DNA of 64,000 nt from Peptoniphilus mikwangii (GCF_000468535.1 NZ_AUQY01000005.1:203342-267341); one strand, 5' to 3'. Numbered from the stretch's first letter, positions 36,732 to 48,463 are shown. Program-made: numbers and translations. The notes: a model not told the origin generated them from the letters alone.

Positions 36732-37286
36732 CTAACTGATAAATAGCTTTTCAAAAACTTCCATTTCAAAATCGCTTCTTTTAACTTCGACTATATCTTC
36801 AAATTTATTATTGTATAAAATATTCCCCATTAAAAGTGCAAATCCACTTTTTACCGACTCATCTGAAATCTCAATTCCAAAGTCTGCATTTTTTACTGCC
36901 TGCTTATATCTTTCCGGAACAATTAGAACTGAATTTGAAGTCAGCTTGACATTTGCAATAGAATTTTTTACATACGTTATATATTCTTCATCTGATAAGT
37001 TTTCCAATTTATCAATTACCGTTTCAAAAACTCTATCTACAATTTTTTGTTTAGCTTCTAAAACCATATCTCTTGCCTTTAATTCCGCTCCCGAAATGGC
37101 TTTGTCTAAAATCTTTTCAGAGTCTTTATTTGCTCTGTCTATAATTTTTTTTGCTTCCGCCTTTGCTCTTTCTTCATTTTCACTTATAATTTCAGATGCC
37201 TTTTGATTTGATTGACTTAAGATTTCTTCAGATTTTTTTACAGAGTCGGTTTCAATTTTATTAATCAAATTGTCTAAGTTTGACAC
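36732..37286 (-). CDS. ntpE: V-type ATPase 2 subunit E (peripheral stalk)
   Basis: 184 aa. The first 110 residues are a charged helix rich in Ala, Lys and Glu (NQKASEIISENEERAKAEAK), followed by a compact C-terminal domain with GFALLMGNILYNNKFEDIV, typical of E subunits. It forms the stator with the small H/G-type subunit. Follows the c-ring gene by 12 bases with AGGAGG-like sequence before the ATG. Shorter than the operon 1 copy (208 aa). Confidence 0.88.
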   Translation of the reverse strand: MSNLDNLINKIETDSVKKSEEILSQSNQKASEIISENEERAKAEAKKIIDRANKDSEKILDKAISGAELKARDMVLEAKQKIVDRVFETVIDKLENLSDEEYITYVKNSIANVKLTSNSVLIVPERYKQAVKNADFGIEISDESVKSGFALLMGNILYNNKFEDIVEVKRSDFEMEVFEKLFIS

Positions 37287-37297
37287 TGTAAGCCTCC

Positions 37298-39702
<2,405 letters not shown>

Positions 39703-39716
<14 letters not shown>

Positions 39717-40029
39717 TATTCATCACAATCCTCTCAACTATAGAATCCGCTATATCCAACAATTTTTTTTCGGATATATTTAAAATTTCATTAGATTTTT
39801 CTTCAGCTTCATTTATAATTGGCTTTGAATTAATTTGTCCTTTTTGCTTAGCTTCTTCTAATATTTTATCTCTATCATTACAGGCTTTTTCAAAAATTTC
39901 ATCATATCTGATTTTAGATTTATTAACAGCATCTTCCAAAATCTTTTTTGCTTCAGCTTCTGCTTTTATAATTCTTTCTTTAGAGCTGTCCTCGACATTT
40001 TTAATTTTTGAAATTGCATCAGTTGTCAT
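39703..40029 (-). CDS. V-type ATPase 2 small stalk subunit (H/G type, NtpF-like)
   Basis: About 108 aa, almost wholly amphipathic helix (SSKERIIKAEAEAKKILEDA), pairs with subunit E. The ATG at 40029 follows GGGAGG; five further in-frame codons upstream are rejected. First gene of operon 2, whose order (small stalk, I, K, E, C, F, A, B, D) is the order of the Enterococcus hirae sodium V-ATPase operon. Confidence 0.82.
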
Positions 40030-40079
40030 ATTATTACCTCCCAATTATAAATTTTTATAAAAAAACAATTATATAATTA

Positions 40080-40088
40080 ATTATACCA
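40080..40088 (-). promoter_or_regulatory. Extended -10 promoter of V-ATPase operon 2
   Basis: The minus strand shows TGGTATAAT, an extended -10 box, about 50 bases before the first gene. No good -35 is seen. The gap 40030-40382 otherwise holds only AT-rich sequence and the candidate rightward -10 box at 40319-40324. Confidence 0.55.
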
Positions 40089-40318
40089 TTATTTTGCAAA
40101 TATTAAATGTTTTTTACAATAGTTATATATTAAACAATATCAATATTGCATTAAATGAAATTTTAAATAGATTATATCAAATAAAAACCTTTTCATTCTA
40201 TCTATACTTTATCAAGGCACTTTATTATCTTTAAATTACACGAAATTTTAGCCTTTTGTCCTTTTTAAAAACTTTAAATTTTTTGATTTAAGCCCTTTAT
40301 TTATTTGTAAAATTGTAT

Positions 40319-40324
40319 TATAAT
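40319..40324 (+). promoter_or_regulatory. Candidate -10 box of the 44-aa peptide gene
   Basis: TATAAT with only a weak TTTATT at the -35 position. The leader to the ATG would be about 50 bases. Confidence 0.5.
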
Positions 40325-40382
40325 AACTTCCGTTGTGATTTAAAACTATAGTACATAATAAAATATATAAGGAGATGTTCGT

Positions 40383-40517
40383 ATGTTTATTTCAAATCAA
40401 AAACACCATAGATTTTCTATTCTATCAAGTGTTGGTTATGGATTTTTATTTTCATTCTTTTTTGGACTTTGGATGTGTGCTACATATATGGGAGTATCTT
40501 TTGCCCTTAGCGTATAG
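40383..40517 (+). CDS. 44-aa hydrophobic peptide of unknown function
   Basis: ATG to TAG, 44 codons. AAGGAG lies 8 bases upstream, and a TATAAT box precedes it. A perfect 36-base hairpin terminator follows 10 bases after the stop, so the gene is a complete self-contained unit. The peptide has a short basic N terminus (MFISNQKHHRFSI), then one long hydrophobic segment rich in Phe and Gly with one Cys and one Trp (GFLFSFFFGLWMCATYMGV). It is not recognised. A small membrane protein, a type I toxin-like peptide or a regulator of a neighbour are all possible. Confidence 0.65.
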   Translation: MFISNQKHHRFSILSSVGYGFLFSFFFGLWMCATYMGVSFALSV

Positions 40518-40527
40518 TAATTTATTT

Positions 40528-40563
40528 AAAAAACCACTTTTTAAATTTAAAAAGTGGTTTTTT
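40528..40563. terminator. Bidirectional terminator, perfect 36-base palindrome
   Basis: The 18-base arm AAAAAACCACTTTTTAAA is repeated exactly in inverse. It serves the 44-aa gene and the convergent decarboxylase gene. Confidence 0.92.
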
Positions 40564-40590
40564 TATATTTCTCTTTATCTCTTTATTTTA

Positions 40591-41805
40591 CTATTTTAAA
40601 ATTCTTCCATCTACTGTCAAAAACAATTCGGCCGGTTTTTCCTGAGATGAAAATTGCATAGGAGACAATACCGCTGCATATGCTCCCGCATTTGTAATTT
40701 CAACCAAGTCTTCACATTCAAGCTTAGGCATAATTACATCTTCCAATATCACATCCGTTGCCGTACACAAATTTCCAACAAGTGTTACTTTTTCTAACTG
40801 TGAACTATCTTTAAGCGGTCTTATCTCAAAAGCATCACTACATGTAAATAACGGCTCCCAACAAATTAAATCCGGTTCCGTTGTAAATTTTTCTACCATT
40901 TTTATCACAGCCGGTCTTAAAAATCCATTTAAAGTATTTTTTAAAATAACATAGGTTTTCCCATAAGATGTTTTTTTATCCATTACTTTTGTTATATATC
41001 TTCCGCTCTTTCCTGTAGCATATCGTCCAACTTCTATAAATACTTTTGTATTCGGATATTCTTCTAAAAATATCTCCAAATTTCTATTAAATTCTTCTCC
41101 AAGTCTCTCTATATCAAGCGGTTTATCTTTTGGAGAAAATTGAATTCCTATTCCTGAACCCATATTTACAAATTTTAAATCCGTATTTAATATTTTTCTA
41201 AATCTTTCTGCAAGATTAAACATCTTTTCGTAATAGCTAATCAAATTTTCAATTTTAAGTTCTTGACTCTTAATATGGACATGAATTCCAACAATATTTA
41301 TATTTTTAAGTTCATTGTTTTTTATGTATTCAAATAGTTGTTCTTCATCTATTCCGAATTTTGATGGTTTACCATCAAAACTGTCAAATGAAAATTCAGG
41401 ATTAATCCTAACACCAATATCAAGTACTATATTCATTTTCTCAGCAATATTTTGAAGCTTTTTAATTTCACCTATACTATCCGCAATAATCGTGGACTTT
41501 TTAACAGCTTCTCTTATATCATATTCACTTTTCCCCGGAGCAGAATAATAAATTTCATCTTTTGAAAGTCCATTTTCTTCCGCTATTAAGACTTCATTTA
41601 AACTTGCAGCATCAGCGCCAAATCCTCTTGAAAATACACTCTTTACAACTAATGGATTAGAGTTGCACTTTACAGAATACAAGAATTTCACTTTTGGAAA
41701 ATTTCTTTTTAGTCTTCCGGTATACTCATCAATTATATTTTCATCATATAAATAAAAACTGTCATATTTTTCGGCTTCTCTTTCAATAATTTTATTAATG
41801 TCCAT
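40591..41805 (-). CDS. Type III PLP-dependent decarboxylase (LysA/ornithine decarboxylase-like)
   Basis: 404 aa, alanine-racemase-fold decarboxylase. The PLP lysine is in LYSVKCNSNP (usually YAVKANPNP), the phosphate-binding Gly motif in VNMGSGIGIQF, and the catalytic Cys of the second monomer in LVGNLCTATDVI. The Gly-rich and EVGRYATGKSG segments fit the family. Substrate specificity (diaminopimelate, ornithine, arginine or carboxynorspermidine) cannot be decided from the motifs; no lysine or polyamine genes adjoin. Monocistronic with AGGAGG before the ATG. Confidence 0.88.
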   Translation of the reverse strand: MDINKIIEREAEKYDSFYLYDENIIDEYTGRLKRNFPKVKFLYSVKCNSNPLVVKSVFSRGFGADAASLNEVLIAEENGLSKDEIYYSAPGKSEYDIREAVKKSTIIADSIGEIKKLQNIAEKMNIVLDIGVRINPEFSFDSFDGKPSKFGIDEEQLFEYIKNNELKNINIVGIHVHIKSQELKIENLISYYEKMFNLAERFRKILNTDLKFVNMGSGIGIQFSPKDKPLDIERLGEEFNRNLEIFLEEYPNTKVFIEVGRYATGKSGRYITKVMDKKTSYGKTYVILKNTLNGFLRPAVIKMVEKFTTEPDLICWEPLFTCSDAFEIRPLKDSSQLEKVTLVGNLCTATDVILEDVIMPKLECEDLVEITNAGAYAAVLSPMQFSSQEKPAELFLTVDGRILK

Positions 41806-41887
41806 ATTTTCCTCCTAATAGATTTTCATTAATTACTTCGCTTTAAATATTATAACATCTTTTTCCGTTCTTTATCTCCTGTATTTA

Positions 41888-41915
41888 AAAAAGCTGACCT
41901 ATCCGTCAGCTTTTT
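41888..41915 (-). terminator. Terminator of the LCP gene
   Basis: Arms AAAAAGCTGAC and GTCAGCTTTTT with a 6-base loop. The last codons of the LCP gene form one arm and its stop codon lies in the loop. Confidence 0.88.
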
Positions 41916-42942
41916 CTGTATTTATTTCATCTTCTTGTAATTGTTCTTCAGCTTGTTTTTCTATCAATTTTTGAGGAAATTCATTAATTATTTTTCTGGC
42001 TTCATCAATGCTTACAACATATACATTTTGTATTTCATTTCCTATTTCAACATTTTCTCCATGCCCTATTAATTTTTCACCTATAATATCCTCTCTATTA
42101 AGAGACAGCCCATACTTTGCAAGAAAAGAAATTTCTCCGTAGTTTAAATCTGTTTCAAGAAATTCATCAACTATATCTAAAAGCTGAGGTAGTTTAAAAA
42201 ATGTTGCAGGAGATTTCAACTTATCAAAAAGTAACATTAAAAATCCCTGTTGTGCAGATATTCTTCCAATATCCTGATCTTTATACACTTTTCTTGCTCT
42301 AAGATATGACACAGCTCCCATTCCGTCAAGATGATTAATTCCATGTTTTAAATTTATTTCAAGAGGCGGAACTACCCAATCATCTCTATAAAAGTAATCT
42401 TTATGCTCCCAATTTATATCTATTCCTCCGACCGCATCTACAATCCCTGAAACGACTTTGTAATCAACTATGGCATAATGATCTATCTTGACATCTAAAA
42501 AATCTTCTATTGTACTTACAGTAAGACCAAGCCCTCCATTCGGATATACAAATTCATTAAAGCTCGCATTAATCTTATTTTTTGCATATCCATGAATTTT
42601 TATATATGAATCTCTCGGAATTGAAAACATTTGAACTTTATTATTTTTATGGTCTATTGTAAAAAGCATTATAGTATCCGATCTCATTCCATTTTGCTCT
42701 TCACTCATATTCACAGTTGCCGTCTTATCTACGCCAAGAACTAATATCCTAAGAGGCTTGTCCGTTTCAAATACATTTATATCTTTCTTTTTATCTTCTT
42801 CAAATGCAGATTCTACTGTTTCATTTTTTAATTTATTTATACCTTTATTCTCATGTGTCGGCTTTATCCTATATACAAGTGCAACAAGAATTGACAAGGA
42901 TAAAATCGAAATTACTATAAAGGTTCTATAAACATATTTCAA
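41899..42942 (-). CDS. LytR-CpsA-Psr (LCP) family protein
   Basis: 347 aa. One N-terminal membrane anchor (about residues 7-24), a short linker, then an extracellular LCP domain (about 60-260): RILVLGVDKT, GMRSDTIMLFTID and SIPRDSYIKI with the conserved Arg and Asp residues that bind the polyprenyl phosphate substrate, and SYLRARKVYKDQDIGR. These enzymes attach secondary polymers such as teichoic acids or capsule to peptidoglycan. The start is TTG at 42942 after GAGGTG. The acidic C-terminal tail is rich in Glu and Gln. Follows a BofA-like gene by 9 bases in the same transcript. Confidence 0.93.
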   Translation of the reverse strand: MKYVYRTFIVISILSLSILVALVYRIKPTHENKGINKLKNETVESAFEEDKKKDINVFETDKPLRILVLGVDKTATVNMSEEQNGMRSDTIMLFTIDHKNNKVQMFSIPRDSYIKIHGYAKNKINASFNEFVYPNGGLGLTVSTIEDFLDVKIDHYAIVDYKVVSGIVDAVGGIDINWEHKDYFYRDDWVVPPLEINLKHGINHLDGMGAVSYLRARKVYKDQDIGRISAQQGFLMLLFDKLKSPATFFKLPQLLDIVDEFLETDLNYGEISFLAKYGLSLNREDIIGEKLIGHGENVEIGNEIQNVYVVSIDEARKIINEFPQKLIEKQAEEQLQEDEINTEKADG

Positions 42943-42951
42943 TTTAACACC

Positions 42952-43200
42952 TCATAAAAAAATCTTTATTAAAATTAAAATAACTACTGCAGGAGTTCCG
43001 AAAAATCCTGTTAAAAATGAAGTAAACGGATTTACAGCTATATCAATTCCAAACTTTACTCCTATTAAATTAAATATATTAAGTATTACAGCTCCTATCA
43101 CTATATTAATAACGACTTTAAACAAAATAGATATGGATTTGAATACAAGCATTGCTACAAGACATACCAGTATTGCTCCAATTATAAACATATTCATCAT
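42952..43200 (-). CDS. BofA-family small membrane protein
   Basis: 82 aa with two or three hydrophobic segments. The C-terminal half (NIVIGAVILNIFNLIG, then VNPFTSFLTGFFGTPAVVIL) matches the BofA/pro-sigma-K inhibitor family, known in Bacillus for restraining SpoIVFB but also present in non-sporulating Firmicutes with unknown role. ATG at 43200 lies 5 bases after AGGAG; a GTG six bases upstream overlaps that site. No sporulation gene is nearby. Co-transcribed with the LCP gene. Confidence 0.85.
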   Translation of the reverse strand: MMNMFIIGAILVCLVAMLVFKSISILFKVVINIVIGAVILNIFNLIGVKFGIDIAVNPFTSFLTGFFGTPAVVILILIKIFL

Positions 43201-43327
43201 ATTCACTCCTAATGTTAAATTATATCATTAATCGCTATAATTTAAAACTTTGTTTATCCTATTTGAAGTATAGCTTATATATTTTTTATGTGTTATATTA
43301 TTATAAAATTAATTTTTGGAGGTAATT

Positions 43328-43591
43328 ATGATTACAGTTTTCATATCCGGAAAGTGCCCGGATTGTCCCCCTGCAATACAAGCTTTTGAAAATTCTGATT
43401 TAGATTATGATATAATCGATATTACTGAAAATATGTCAAATCTAAAAAAATTTTTAAAATATAGAGATTTTCACCCATACTTTGATGCAATCAAAGCATC
43501 AGGAAAAGTTGGAATACCTACAATTATGATAGGTGACGGAGAAAAATTCATCGAATTTGATGAAACCTTAAATTTAAACAAATTAAAATAA
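43328..43591 (+). CDS. Glutaredoxin-like thiol protein
   Basis: 87 aa thioredoxin fold. Strand one ITVFISGKCPDCP carries a CPDC active site near residue 10, and the cis-proline region is GIPTIMIGDGE. The central part (FLKYRDFHPYFDAIKASGKV) fits the glutaredoxin-related family of anaerobic Firmicutes. It probably reduces or transfers electrons to an unidentified partner. ATG at 43328 follows GGAGG by 5 bases. Monocistronic, convergent with the next gene. Confidence 0.85.
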   Translation: MITVFISGKCPDCPPAIQAFENSDLDYDIIDITENMSNLKKFLKYRDFHPYFDAIKASGKVGIPTIMIGDGEKFIEFDETLNLNKLK

Positions 43592-43615
43592 TGCCCTGAT
43601 GAGCATTATTTTTTT
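43586..43615. terminator. Terminator between the glutaredoxin-like and cytidylate-kinase-like genes
   Basis: Arms AAATAATGC and GCATTATTT with an 8-base loop and a T run to the right. It overlaps the end of both convergent genes. Confidence 0.75.
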
Positions 43616-44256
43616 AATTCCGAACTCTTAATTATTATCTTTGCTACATCCTCATTACTGAATTTTGAAGAGTTTATAGTCAAATCATATTCAAAAGCAT
43701 TTCCCCAGCTTCCGTTTGTAAACTTATTATAATGATTTTTTCTTCGAGTATCTTTTTTATTCATAGTATAGATAGCCTTTTCTCTATCTATGTTATATTT
43801 TTGCATAATTCTTTCTATTCTATATTCCTTATCTGCAGTTATAAATACACTAAAAATATCATAATTATCTTTTAATACATAATTGGCACATTTTCCAAGT
43901 ATTATACAGCTTCCCTTTTTTGCAAAATCTCTTATAGTTTTTGAATTTGCGAGAAATGACGCATCTATATTAGTGATATCTTCTTGTGAATATGAATAAT
44001 TTTCTCTATATAAATCATAAATAGTTCCCTGCAAAAATGAGTCGTCTTTTTTTATATTATCAGGATCTACTTTCCCCTCAAGCGTTTTAAGTTCAATTAT
44101 ATCTTCATCATAGACTTCTATATTAAGCAGTTTACCGATTATTTTTGAAATTTCAAATCCTCCGCTTCCATGTTCTCTATCTATAGTTATTATTAAATTC
44201 TTTTTTGAGGCAAAGCTCGCCGAAAAAATTTTTCTTAAAAAATTAGTCTCACTCAT
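43606..44256 (-). CDS. Cytidylate-kinase-like family protein
   Basis: 216 aa P-loop protein of the Cytidylate_kin2 family: the nucleotide-binding loop is REHGSGGFEI, and a later GKCANYVLKD and RIERIMQKYNID (lid-like) follow. Members are common in anaerobic Firmicutes and their true substrate is not established; this is not the essential Cmk, which has a different P-loop sequence and length. AAGGAAGTGAG precedes the ATG. Monocistronic. Confidence 0.86.
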   Translation of the reverse strand: MSETNFLRKIFSASFASKKNLIITIDREHGSGGFEISKIIGKLLNIEVYDEDIIELKTLEGKVDPDNIKKDDSFLQGTIYDLYRENYSYSQEDITNIDASFLANSKTIRDFAKKGSCIILGKCANYVLKDNYDIFSVFITADKEYRIERIMQKYNIDREKAIYTMNKKDTRRKNHYNKFTNGSWGNAFEYDLTINSSKFSNEDVAKIIIKSSELKK

Positions 44257-44342
44257 TTTCTCACTTCCTTAATTATATTATGACATAAAAAGACCTCAAT
44301 ATTGTAAACTTATTATGAAAAATTTTAAGAAATATATAATTT

Positions 44343-45251
44343 TTAATTACTTTTTTGTATATTTTTTGTACTCTCGGGCATTTGTGCAATAACTATTGAT
44401 ATAAAGACAATTGTGCAGCCTGCGAGTTCTCTGTTTGTAAGACTTTCATTTAAAAATACATATCCTCCTATAAGAGCTATTACAGACTCCAAAGAACAAA
44501 TCATCATAGCAATTGTTGTATTTAGATTCCTAAATGCATATATCTGCAAACTAAATGCTATCACACCTGAAATGGCTGACATATATAATAAAGCCGGCAT
44601 AGCTGAAATAACTTGCTCAAATGTAAATGTTTCATATATCAGTGCAAATGCAAGTGAAATCAATCCACAAACTAAAAACTGATAAAAATTCAATTCAAAA
44701 ATATTCGTCTTAGGAGAATATTTTGCAAGCATAATAGTGTGTATACTCATCAAAACAGAAGATATAAAGACAAGTATATCTCCTTTAGAAAAACTAAAAC
44801 TCTCATCTACAGACATAAAATAAAAACCTATAATGGCAAAAATTATACACAATATAACTTTTTTACTTATTTTTTCTCCAAAAAATAAACTTATTGTCGG
44901 AATTATCACTATATAAAGAGTTGTTATGAATCCCGCTTTACCTGAAGTTGTTCCCATTATTCCAATTTGTTGAACATTAGTAACTAAAAACATGGCTATT
45001 CCGCATAAAATTCCACCTTTAATCGCAAGAGATCTGTCCATAAAATCTGTTTTAAAATCTTTTTCTATGATAGATATTTTAGGTGCTGCCACTATTATTA
45101 CAAACAAAAAAATCGCCGCTAATAATGATTTAATAGATGCAAATGCAAATGTACCGAGATTATCCATTCCAATTGATATAACCATAAAAGATAATCCCCA
45201 AATAATTGCGGCTGTTAAAAGCATTATTCCGGATATAAATTTCTTACTCAT
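44343..45251 (-). CDS. EamA/DMT-family transporter (downstream copy of tandem pair)
   Basis: 302 aa with ten predicted membrane segments in two EamA repeats. Typical features: SGIMLLTAAIIWGLSFMVIS at the start and GKAGFITTLYIVIIPTISLF in the middle. Substrate unknown (metabolite, amino acid or drug export). Overlaps the 3' end of the upstream paralogue by 8 bases and has its ribosome site AGGAG inside that gene. Very similar in layout to 45244-46149, so a tandem duplication. Confidence 0.9.
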   Translation of the reverse strand: MSKKFISGIMLLTAAIIWGLSFMVISIGMDNLGTFAFASIKSLLAAIFLFVIIVAAPKISIIEKDFKTDFMDRSLAIKGGILCGIAMFLVTNVQQIGIMGTTSGKAGFITTLYIVIIPTISLFFGEKISKKVILCIIFAIIGFYFMSVDESFSFSKGDILVFISSVLMSIHTIMLAKYSPKTNIFELNFYQFLVCGLISLAFALIYETFTFEQVISAMPALLYMSAISGVIAFSLQIYAFRNLNTTIAMMICSLESVIALIGGYVFLNESLTNRELAGCTIVFISIVIAQMPESTKNIQKSN

Positions 45252-46149
45252 ATTTTCTCCTAAATGACATTATCGGTATTTGTGCTATCAAAGTTGATAT
45301 AAACATTATCAGACATCCCATTAATTCTCTATGAGTCAAATGTTGATTCAGTATCAAAAATCCCCCTAATACGGCAAATATCGATTCTGAACTATTAAGT
45401 AACGATGCTATTGTGGGCTCCAGAACTTTAAGCGCAACTATTTGCAAGCTATATGCTATTGCTGTTGACATTATTGCAACATATAGAATAGACCCCATAG
45501 AATTAACTATATCTTGTAAACTGAATGTTTCAAAAATAAGCGCACAAATAAGGCTCAGAATTCCACTTAATAAAAACTGAAAAGCATTTAATTTTATACT
45601 GTCAACTTTTGGAGAATAATGTGCAAGTGTAAGTGTATGTATGGAATAAAATATTGCAGAACAAAACACTACAATATCTCCAAAATTTACAGTGAAATTT
45701 TCTTTAACTGAAAGTAAATACATCCCAAGTGTAGCAAAAATTACACAAATAATCACTTTTAGCGATACTTTTTCTCCCATAAAACTTCTCATTATGGGAA
45801 TTATAACTATGTAAAGTGCTGTTATGAAACCCGCTTTTCCCGGAGTAGTATATAATAAACCATACTGCTGTGAGTTCATCGCAAAAAATAAAATAATTCC
45901 GTTTATTATTCCTGCCCTTCTTGTCAATGCTTTATCTACAACAACAGAAGTCTCCTTTTTTTGGAGCATTCCTATTTTTGGAATTATGTTAATTGTCAAA
46001 ATCATTGCAATACTTCCAATGATGCTTCTCAAAGCAGAGAAAGTGAATGGGCCTATATGTTCCATTCCGGTTGATTGTGCAACAAATGCAAATCCCCATA
46101 TAGCCGCCGAAAATATAAGCAGTATACTTGATACAAATTTACTTTTCAT
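45244..46149 (-). CDS. EamA/DMT-family transporter (upstream copy of tandem pair)
   Basis: 301 aa, ten membrane segments, two EamA repeats: SSILLIFSAAIWGFAFVAQS and GKAGFITALYIVIIPIMRSF closely parallel the downstream copy. The two share most motif positions but differ throughout, so they are old duplicates kept in one transcript. AAGGGGGTG precedes the ATG at 46149. The pair may act as separate transporters with different substrates; single-gene EamA proteins are self-sufficient, so an obligate heteropair is not required. Confidence 0.9.
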   Translation of the reverse strand: MKSKFVSSILLIFSAAIWGFAFVAQSTGMEHIGPFTFSALRSIIGSIAMILTINIIPKIGMLQKKETSVVVDKALTRRAGIINGIILFFAMNSQQYGLLYTTPGKAGFITALYIVIIPIMRSFMGEKVSLKVIICVIFATLGMYLLSVKENFTVNFGDIVVFCSAIFYSIHTLTLAHYSPKVDSIKLNAFQFLLSGILSLICALIFETFSLQDIVNSMGSILYVAIMSTAIAYSLQIVALKVLEPTIASLLNSSESIFAVLGGFLILNQHLTHRELMGCLIMFISTLIAQIPIMSFRRKYE

Positions 46150-46188
46150 AACACACCCCCTTAGTTAAATTAATATGTAAATAAAAAA

Positions 46189-46208
46189 GGCCTCCTTGAA
46201 AAGAGGCC
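46189..46208 (-). terminator. Terminator of the secG-hppA unit
   Basis: GC-rich arms GGCCTC and GAGGCC with an 8-base loop, followed leftward by TTTTTTATTT. Confidence 0.9.
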
Positions 46209-46224
46209 CGATAAAAATTTTATT

Positions 46225-48228
46225 TTAGAATAACTTTCCGCCAAATTCTAAGAATACTGGTGCAAATACAAGAGATACTACTGTTATAAGCTTAACTAAG
46301 ATGTTAAGAGACGGTCCTGAAGTATCCTTGAATGGATCTCCTACAGTATCACCTGTAACAGCTGCCTTATGAGCCTCTGAACCCTTGCCGCCATGATTTC
46401 CACCTTCAATATACTTTTTAGCATTATCCCATGCTCCGCCGGCATTTGACATGAATATAGCCATTAATACACCTGTTACAAGAGCACCTGCTTGAAGTCC
46501 ACCAAGAGCTTCAGCTCCAAATATAAGTCCTATCAATACAGGAACTACTACTGCTATCATTCCAGGAATAATCATTTCCTTAAGAGCTGCACCTGTAGAA
46601 ATATCTACACATTTAGCATATTCAGGAGTTGCTTTTCCTTCCATAATACCAGGAATTTCTCTGAATTGACGACGAACTTCATCTATCATAGCAGATGCAG
46701 CTTTACCTACTGCACTCATTGTAAGAGCAGAGAATGCAAATGGAAGCATACCTCCGATAAATGTTCCTGCTATTACTTCAGGCTTTGATACGTCTATTCC
46801 TTCAAGTCCTGTTGCATTTATATATGATACAAACAATGCTAATGCTGTAAGTGCTGCAGAACCTATTGCAAATCCCTTACCAATAGCTGCTGTTGTATTA
46901 CCTACTGCATCAAGAGAGTCTGTAATTTCTCTTACATCTTCAGGAAGTTCACACATTTCTGCAATTCCCCCTGCGTTATCTGCAATTGGACCATAAGCAT
47001 CAACTGCAATAGTCATAGCTGTTGTTGAAAGCATACCAACTGCTGCAAGAGATATCCCGAATAATCCGTGAATAGCATTTTCATTTCCGCCTGCTCCAAC
47101 ATAAGCAACGATAATACCAATAGCTATTACTACTATAGGCCAAACTGTTGACATCATACCAACTGAAAGACCTGAAATAATATTCGTTGAAGCACCTGTT
47201 TCTGATTCAGCTGCAATTCTTTGTACCGGTTTATATTCAGCCGCTGTATAATATTCTGTAAATTTAGAAATGATTAGACCTACAACAATACCTGCTATTA
47301 CAGGAATAAACGGTCTAAAGCTTCCAAAAATTCTGCTAGATAAAACTGCCGCAATAACAATAGTTACCGCTGCAGACACATATTCTCCATTGTTAAGAGC
47401 TTTTTGAGGGTTTTTATCTCCCTTTACAAAGAAAGCTGCAATAATTGATGCAACTATACCAACTGCTGCAATTGCAAGTCCGTAAGTAACACCTCTTTCT
47501 TCATAAGCTACAACCCCAAGAGTTATAACTGAAAGTAACGCTCCAACATAAGATTCAAATAAATCTGCTCCCATTCCGGCAACGTCCCCAACGTTATCTC
47601 CTACGTTATCTGCAATAACAGCAGGGTTTCTAGGGTCATCTTCAGGAATTCCCGCTTCAACTTTACCTACAAGGTCAGCTCCAACATCGGCAGCTTTAGT
47701 ATAAATACCGCCACCAACTCTGGCAAAAAGAGCTATTGATGAAGCTCCAAGAGAAAATCCTGTTACTATTGTAGTATTTTTTGTAAAATAATATGCCAAT
47801 GAAATACCAATAATTCCAAGACCTACTACACACATTCCCATTACTGCTCCACCTGAAAATGCAACATCAAGTGCTTTTCCAAGTCCGCCATTCCAAGCTG
47901 CATTTGCAGTTCTAACATTTGCCTTTGTAGCAACTTTCATACCCACATATCCTGCAAGTACAGAAAAAACTGCTCCTACAACAAAGCAAATTGCTGTTGC
48001 CGGACTTTTTAAACCAACTGCAAGAATAATTCCAAGAGCTAAAACAAAAATTACAAGAGCTTTGTACTCTCTTGTCAAAAATGCCATAGCGCCATCTTGA
48101 ATGTATGAAGAAATTTCTTTCATTCTATCGTTTCCAACATCTTGTTTTGCTACAAAGTTTGCCTTATATAAAGCAAAAATAAGTGCTAATACTCCTACAA
48201 CAGGAGCTATTAATAAAATATTGTCCAT
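46225..48228 (-). CDS. hppA: Membrane-bound pyrophosphatase, potassium-dependent type
   Basis: 667 aa with about 16 membrane segments, couples pyrophosphate hydrolysis to sodium or proton export. Substrate motifs are intact: [40 protein letters not shown], and [16 protein letters not shown]. The segment [13 protein letters not shown] has Ala where potassium-independent enzymes have Lys, so it is the potassium-stimulated subfamily. Whether the ion is sodium or proton cannot be settled by eye. The ATG at 48228 follows AGGGGAGG, correcting a longer frame that overlaps secG. Follows secG by 10 bases. Confidence 0.95.
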   Translation of the reverse strand: MDNILLIAPVVGVLALIFALYKANFVAKQDVGNDRMKEISSYIQDGAMAFLTREYKALVIFVLALGIILAVGLKSPATAICFVVGAVFSVLAGYVGMKVATKANVRTANAAWNGGLGKALDVAFSGGAVMGMCVVGLGIIGISLAYYFTKNTTIVTGFSLGASSIALFARVGGGIYTKAADVGADLVGKVEAGIPEDDPRNPAVIADNVGDNVGDVAGMGADLFESYVGALLSVITLGVVAYEERGVTYGLAIAAVGIVASIIAAFFVKGDKNPQKALNNGEYVSAAVTIVIAAVLSSRIFGSFRPFIPVIAGIVVGLIISKFTEYYTAAEYKPVQRIAAESETGASTNIISGLSVGMMSTVWPIVVIAIGIIVAYVGAGGNENAIHGLFGISLAAVGMLSTTAMTIAVDAYGPIADNAGGIAEMCELPEDVREITDSLDAVGNTTAAIGKGFAIGSAALTALALFVSYINATGLEGIDVSKPEVIAGTFIGGMLPFAFSALTMSAVGKAASAMIDEVRRQFREIPGIMEGKATPEYAKCVDISTGAALKEMIIPGMIAVVVPVLIGLIFGAEALGGLQAGALVTGVLMAIFMSNAGGAWDNAKKYIEGGNHGGKGSEAHKAAVTGDTVGDPFKDTSGPSLNILVKLITVVSLVFAPVFLEFGGKLF

Positions 48229-48238
48229 TTTTCCTCCC

Positions 48239-48463
48239 CTAAATTGCCGCAAGTGCTATTAAAGCTACAACAAAAATAACTGAAGCAATCTTCATAATGC
48301 GGTTTTCTAAATCTTTTTTGCTCGATCCTCTATGCTCTCCCCAAGCAGAAGTTTCTTCACCGCTCAATGTTCCAAGACCGGCTTGATCGCTTTCTGTTAT
48401 CGAAACAATAACTATCATAACTAATGCAGACAGTGCTATTATAATAGATAATAAAGTTTCCAT
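48239..48463 (-). CDS. secG: Preprotein translocase subunit SecG
   Basis: 74 aa with two hydrophobic segments (about 3-20 and 57-74). The loop [18 protein letters not shown] corresponds to the SecG pattern of a Gly-rich SG-x-G-x-SG stretch. SecG assists SecYE in export. AGGAGG precedes the ATG. It lies upstream of the pyrophosphatase gene, an unusual neighbour. SecG is poorly conserved, so confidence rests on length, topology and the loop. Confidence 0.82.
   Translation of the reverse strand: METLLSIIIALSALVMIVIVSITESDQAGLGTLSGEETSAWGEHRGSSKKDLENRIMKIASVIFVVALIALAAI

Noticed and set aside
40375..40599. 74-codon frame overlapping the 44-aa peptide gene
   Set aside because: It is in another frame, its start lies inside the ribosome site of the shorter gene, and it runs through the terminator hairpin.
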